From contig JAUYTF010000301.1 in the NCBI GenBank assembly GCA_030695285.1, positions 1 to 8,899 of the forward strand: DNA of 8,899 bases, in the 5' to 3' direction. Position numbers and translations under genes: made by a program. Shown here piece by piece: positions 5,720 to 8,899 of the stretch. Origin of the DNA: Eubacteriales bacterium. Lineage in GTDB: Bacteria > Bacillota > Clostridia > Christensenellales > CAG-138. The notes under the pieces were generated by a model that had not been told where the DNA came from, made no database searches, and saw only the letters and a program-made list of their open reading frames with translations. The stretch's first letter is position 1, and the number at the start of each line of letters is the position of its first letter.

Positions 5720-7246
5720 ATGCTATCTCGCATCAAAAGCCACGGACTCAACGGAATCGGCGGGTTTGCCGTACAGGTGGAGACAGATATCGCAAACGGC
5801 CTGCCCGGATTTGAAATCGTAGGCCTGCCGGATGCAGCGGTCAAGGAATCGCGCGAGCGCGTGCGCGCCGCGATTAAAAACGCCGGATACATCTATCCCG
5901 CTGCACGCATCACGGTCAACCTCGCGCCCGCGGACATGCGTAAGGAAGGCGCGGTATACGACCTGCCCGTCGCGCTCTCCATTCTCGCTGCATCGGGCCA
6001 GCTCGGCGCAAACCCGAACCCGCCGTTCGTCACATTCGGCGAGCTGGGGCTGGATGGAGGCGTGCGCGCCATTGCGGGCGTACTGCCGATGGTGATCGAT
6101 GCGTTCTCGAAAGGTGAGACAGTGTTCGCCGTGCCGGAGGGCAACGCGGAGGAGGCGGCGTATGTGGCGGGCGTGACCATATTGCCCGTTGCAACTCTGT
6201 CGCAGCTTTGCGAGCATGTGCGCGGGGACGCGGAGATACCCGCGCACCCGACCGAACGCTGGCAGGGCTACGAACAGCGCTATGCAACCGATTTTTACGA
6301 AATCAAAGGGCAGCAAGGCGCAAAGCGCGCCGCCGAGATTGCCATTGCGGGCGGACACAATATCCTGCTCATCGGCACGCCCGGTGCGGGGAAAACCATG
6401 CTTGCGCGCGCGATACCGTCTATCTTGCCACAGCTGACGTATGAAGAATCGCTGGAGATCACCAAGATACACTCGATCACGGGCGCAACAAAGGGGCGCG
6501 GCATGATCCGCGAACGCCCGTTTCGCGCGCCGCACCACGGGGCGTCCAGCGCGGCGCTCGTCGGCGGGGGCAACCGCGCCATGCCGGGCGAGATCAGCCT
6601 GTCGCACTACGGCGTGTTATTCCTCGACGAACTGCCGGAGTTTCAGCACAACGTGCTGGAAGCGCTGCGTCAGCCGCTGGAGGACGGATTTATCACCGTC
6701 AGCAGAGCTGCGGCAACTGCTACCTATCCCGCCGAATTTGTGCTTGTGGCTGCAATGAACCCATGTCCCTGCGGCAACCACGGCTCCAAAATTCATGCCT
6801 GCCGCTGCGCGAAAAGCCAGATTGAACGTTATCGCGGGCGCATCAGCGGACCGCTATTGGATCGAATCGACATCCAGATCGAAATGCCGGAGGTCGGCTT
6901 TCGGGAGCTTTCCGAAAAAACGGCGGGTGAGCCTTCAACTGTGATCCGCGCTCGTGTGGAAGCCGCGCGTGAGGCGCAGAGACGGCGCTTTGCCGAGGAC
7001 GGCATTCTCCTCAACGCACAGATGAACTCTAAGCTCATCAAGCGTTACTGCGCGCCGGACGCGGCGAGTGAGCAGCTTCTTGCGCGGGCATATGCGGAGC
7101 TGAAGCTCTCCGCGCGCGCGTATCAGCGCATTCTAAAGGTTGCGCGCACGATTGCGGACGTGGAGGGCGCGGAGCAGATCGCGCTGGCGCACTACGCGGA
7201 GGCGATTCAATATCGCAGCCTCGATCAGAGTGGAAGGGAAGCGTAA
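5720..7246 (+). CDS. comM: ComM/YifB family AAA+ ATPase (Mg-chelatase-like)
   Basis: This 508-aa protein belongs to the YifB/ComM family. In Vibrio, ComM is a hexameric helicase that promotes branch migration when transformed DNA is integrated. Residues about 1–190 form the N-terminal ChlI/Lon-like domain (LPGFEIVGLPDAAVKESRER, then APADMRKEG). The AAA+ core has Walker A G219-T-P-G-A-G-K225-T226, the P-F-R-A-P-H-H box, Walker B F-L-D303-E304-L-P-E-F, N347-P-C-P-C-G, and R374-ISGPLLDRID384 near the sensor/arginine-finger region. The C-terminal Mg-chelatase lid is present (SARAYQRILKVARTIADVEG). Cys349, 351, 361 and 363 make a possible metal site. Length is normal. The ATG at 5720 has AGGA 4 nt upstream and a stronger GAGAGGAAG about 12 nt upstream, so initiation may be suboptimal. 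dprA follows after 3 nt, fitting a joint role in DNA uptake and recombination. Confidence 0.95.
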   Translation: MLSRIKSHGLNGIGGFAVQVETDIANGLPGFEIVGLPDAAVKESRERVRAAIKNAGYIYPAARITVNLAPADMRKEGAVYDLPVALSILAASGQLGANPNPPFVTFGELGLDGGVRAIAGVLPMVIDAFSKGETVFAVPEGNAEEAAYVAGVTILPVATLSQLCEHVRGDAEIPAHPTERWQGYEQRYATDFYEIKGQQGAKRAAEIAIAGGHNILLIGTPGAGKTMLARAIPSILPQLTYEESLEITKIHSITGATKGRGMIRERPFRAPHHGASSAALVGGGNRAMPGEISLSHYGVLFLDELPEFQHNVLEALRQPLEDGFITVSRAAATATYPAEFVLVAAMNPCPCGNHGSKIHACRCAKSQIERYRGRISGPLLDRIDIQIEMPEVGFRELSEKTAGEPSTVIRARVEAAREAQRRRFAEDGILLNAQMNSKLIKRYCAPDAASEQLLARAYAELKLSARAYQRILKVARTIADVEGAEQIALAHYAEAIQYRSLDQSGREA

Positions 7247-7249
7247 GCG

Positions 7250-8398
7250 ATGATGCGGGAAATCTCGGCAAAGGAGCGGGCGCGGCTCTGGTTGAATTAC
7301 GGTACGCAGTACAATTCGAGATTGTTCTATCGCGTTGTATCTCAATTTGGATCGCTTCTGGAAGCAATGGCTGCGTTTTCGCACGACAAGGAGCGCTTTT
7401 CCGTGCTGCCGGATTATGTATCAGCGCGCTTGAGAGAAGCACGACAGGAAGGGTTTATTGACCGCTATCTGGAACAACTAGAGAAAAAGAACATTCGCTT
7501 TACCTATCCGGGAAACGAGCGCTATCCAAAGCTGCTTTCAGAGATACACGATCCGCCAAGCGTTCTCTACTACATCGGCAGGATTGAACCGGATCCCGAA
7601 CTATCGATTGCTGTGATCGGCTCCCGTCATCCGACAAAATATGGTATCGAGGTTGCCAAACGATTTGGTTATGAGCTCGCCTCCGCCGGCGCGCTGGTGG
7701 TCGCAGGCCTTGCAGAAGGAATTGACGCCTGCGCGGCGCGCGGCGCGCTAGACGCGAAACACGCCGTTTGCCCAACGCTGGCGGTACTCGGCTGCGGGGT
7801 GGACGTGGTCTATCCGAAAACGAATGAGAAACTATATGACGAGATCATCGAGCGCGGCGCGGTGGTGTCGGAGTTTTTGCCGGGCACGGAACCGCTCAAG
7901 CTGCATTTTCCGATTCGCAACCGCGTCATGAGCGGGCTTGCGCACGGCACGCTCGTCATCGAGGCCGCGGAGCGCAGCGGCACCTCCATCACCGCGGGCT
8001 ATGCGCACGATCAGGGCAGAGAAGTGTTTGCTGTGCCCGGACGCATCGGGGACGAGATGAGCGCGGGGCCAAACGGCATGATCTCCCGCGGGGAAGCAAA
8101 GGCTGTCTTTTCAACGGAAGACATTCTTTCGGAATTCTCCTGCCTGCATGTGCCCGCCGAGACACGGCCGCCCGCAAACGTCGTGCTGCTCTCTTCATTG
8201 AGCGAGGATCAGCGCGCCATCTGCCGCCTGCTCAAGAGCGGAGAGATGAGCTTTGACGAGCTTTGCGACTCGCTATCGCTACATATTGGCGCTGTGAACG
8301 CGAGCCTGACGGAGCTTCAGTTCACCGGCATCGTACAGGTATTACCCGGCAGGCGCTATTGCATCGATACCGATCGAGTCAAGTTGAAGGATATATAA
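7250..8398 (+). CDS. dprA: DNA-processing protein DprA (Smf)
   Basis: This 382-aa cytoplasmic protein binds incoming single-stranded DNA and loads RecA during transformation; it is also widespread in non-competent bacteria. Residues about 1–65 form an N-terminal helical SAM-like domain. A Rossmann-like core spans about 105–310, with I-G124-S-R-H-P-T-K-Y-G, A-G153-L-A-E-G-I-D159, L-A-V-L-G-C-G-V-D-V-V-Y-P, F-P-I-R223-N-R-V-M-S-G-L and G-R-E-V-F-A-V-P-G. A C-terminal winged-helix domain spans about 314–376. The His usually found a few residues after GID (GID.AAH) is Ala163 here. The gene starts 3 nt after comM with ATGATG. Start 7250 has AAGGGA 10 nt upstream; 7253 is an alternative that would lose one residue. 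It is the last gene before a terminator and is probably co-transcribed with comM. Confidence 0.96.
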   Translation: MMREISAKERARLWLNYGTQYNSRLFYRVVSQFGSLLEAMAAFSHDKERFSVLPDYVSARLREARQEGFIDRYLEQLEKKNIRFTYPGNERYPKLLSEIHDPPSVLYYIGRIEPDPELSIAVIGSRHPTKYGIEVAKRFGYELASAGALVVAGLAEGIDACAARGALDAKHAVCPTLAVLGCGVDVVYPKTNEKLYDEIIERGAVVSEFLPGTEPLKLHFPIRNRVMSGLAHGTLVIEAAERSGTSITAGYAHDQGREVFAVPGRIGDEMSAGPNGMISRGEAKAVFSTEDILSEFSCLHVPAETRPPANVVLLSSLSEDQRAICRLLKSGEMSFDELCDSLSLHIGAVNASLTELQFTGIVQVLPGRRYCIDTDRVKLKDI

Positions 8399-8466
8399 AC
8401 CGATAAACAGTAAACAAACATAATAAACTGTATACCTGATCAAACCAGAACCACTTGCCACGCTGG

Positions 8467-8505
8467 CGGCTGCAAGAGAAATCCGCGCGGCTTGCAGGCG
8501 TTTTT
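8467..8505 (+). terminator. Rho-independent terminator of comM–dprA
   Basis: CTGCAAG (8470–8476) pairs with CTTGCAG (8491–8497). Past a G·G mismatch, two further pairs join 8467–8468 with 8499–8500. Five T follow (8501–8505). The 14-nt loop (8477–8490) ends in ATCCGCGCGG, the same ten bases as in the yraN terminator loop. The hairpin starts 68 nt after the dprA stop. Confidence 0.85.
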
Positions 8506-8658
8506 CATTTTCCGCTGCCGAGCGCAGAAGAAAGTATATATATAGAAGAAATATTCGCAGGAACGAAAAATGCATCTCAAAAACTCTTCTTTTTTCGAAG
8601 AAACAGTAAAATAATTCATGTTTTTTAGGCAAATCAGAATCATTTGAAAATATATGTC

Positions 8659-8687
8659 TTGACAGAATTGCATTATTTCGGAATAAT
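8659..8687 (+). promoter_or_regulatory. Sigma-A promoter for topA
   Basis: A perfect -35 TTGACA (8659–8664) is followed by an optimal 17-nt spacer and AATAAT (8682–8687), five of six matches to TATAAT. The upstream flank is AT-rich and could act as an UP element. Transcription would start near 8694–8696, giving a leader of about 70 nt before topA. Confidence 0.85.
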
Positions 8688-8696
8688 AAAGCAGTT

Positions 8697-8758
8697 GCCG
8701 GACAAAATGTACGCATATTGCGCGTATATAGCTCAAATACAACCTTTCCGGCGGGAGG
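8697..8758 (+). promoter_or_regulatory. Structured topA leader and ribosome binding site
   Basis: GCCGGA (8697–8702) is complementary to TCCGGC (8747–8752). Two T·G wobbles (8695–8696 with 8753–8754) extend the pairing into the Shine–Dalgarno GGGAGG (8753–8758). A second hairpin lies inside (8708–8714 with 8722–8728, one G·T pair). GGGAGG is 6 nt before the ATG. Pairing could partly mask the ribosome site, but regulation is inferred only. Confidence 0.5.
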
Positions 8759-8764
8759 AACACA

Positions 8765-8899
8765 ATGTCTGAGACACTCGTCATCGTCGAGTCGCCCGCA
8801 AAGGCCAAGACGATCGGTAAATTTTTAGGAAGCAAATACAAGGTAGTCGCGTCCAACGGACACGTGCGCGATCTGCCCAAGAGTCAGCTCGGTGTGAAG
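8765..8899 (+). CDS. topA: DNA topoisomerase I, N-terminal 45 codons
   Basis: The window ends inside this gene after exactly 45 codons. The peptide has the Toprim-domain opening of bacterial type IA topoisomerase I: L-V-I-V-E9-S-P-A-K-A-K-T-I, then [21 protein letters not shown]9 corresponds to the conserved Toprim glutamate (also E9 in E. coli TopA), and the SPAKAKT and GHVRDLP blocks are near-invariant. The enzyme relaxes negative supercoils. The start is secure: GGGAGG is 6 nt upstream, and the motif begins at the usual distance from Met1. dprA followed by topA is a standard Firmicute order. Here topA has its own strong promoter, and the dprA terminator separates the two units. Confidence 0.97.
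   Translation, partial: MSETLVIVESPAKAKTIGKFLGSKYKVVASNGHVRDLPKSQLGVK

Larger units (their letters stand above)
8399..8764. other. 366-nt dprA–topA intergenic region
   Basis: No convincing gene lies here. The region holds the dprA terminator (8467–8505), an AT-rich middle part with a TATATATATA run (8535–8544) and three GAAGAA copies (8527, 8545, 8597), the topA promoter (8659–8687) and a structured topA leader. A 14-codon ORF at 8570–8614 has a CAGGA site 7 nt upstream but no other support. The AT-rich composition contrasts sharply with the flanking genes, as expected for a promoter region. Confidence 0.8.

Noticed and set aside
5723..6607. A 294-codon open frame on the - strand opposite comM
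   Set aside because: It lies opposite conserved ComM motifs, is Arg/Cys/His-rich and has no family resemblance: a composition artefact.
8342..8880. Two - strand open frames (124 and 146 codons) across the dprA–topA gap
   Set aside because: They run antisense into dprA or topA, have no credible ribosome site that I can see, and encode low-complexity Phe/Tyr-rich sequence derived from AT-rich DNA.
1..8899. CRISPR array, tRNA/rRNA, insertion sequence, prophage or toxin–antitoxin genes
   Set aside because: I looked for repeat-spacer patterns, cloverleaf sequences, transposase or phage motifs and small gene pairs on both strands, and saw none.

Overview
The window is a gene-dense, GC-rich bacterial segment with every recognisable gene on the + strand. 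Gene order and protein style (rbgA–rnhB–yraN … comM–dprA–topA) point to a Firmicute, most likely a GC-rich member of Clostridia such as the Oscillospirales or Christensenellales. The phylum-level call is well supported by synteny. The order-level call is a guess.

Layout: (1) 2–1100 holds the 3' end of a ribosome-assembly GTPase gene (rbgA/ylqF), then rnhB and yraN. The two junctions are 4-nt ATGA overlaps, and the run closes with a strong intrinsic terminator (1187–1223). (2) 1210–5659 is an envelope-glycosylation cassette. A promoter whose -35 lies inside that terminator drives an unusually large (1277 aa) membrane glycosyltransferase. It appears to carry two GT-C modules and two beta-rich extracytoplasmic domains. 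A GtrA-type four-helix membrane protein overlaps it by 11 nt, and a hairpin terminator follows. (3) 5664–8505 is a two-gene DNA-processing unit, comM (yifB) and dprA, 3 nt apart, ending in another terminator. (4) 8506–8764 is an AT-rich intergenic stretch with a near-consensus sigma-A promoter and a structured leader for topA, whose first 45 codons end the window.

Functionally, the outer genes are housekeeping: 50S maturation, removal of RNA from RNA:DNA hybrids, a nuclease-like protein of unknown role, ssDNA handling and recombination, and DNA supercoiling. ComM and DprA are the natural-transformation pair. The glycosyltransferase/GtrA pair is a self-contained unit for moving sugars from lipid carriers outside the membrane. 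It sits in the middle of an otherwise conserved housekeeping neighbourhood. That insertion, the tandem architecture of the enzyme, and an identical 10-nt loop shared by two of the three terminators are the points most worth following. I see no CRISPR array, tRNA, rRNA, insertion sequence or prophage gene.
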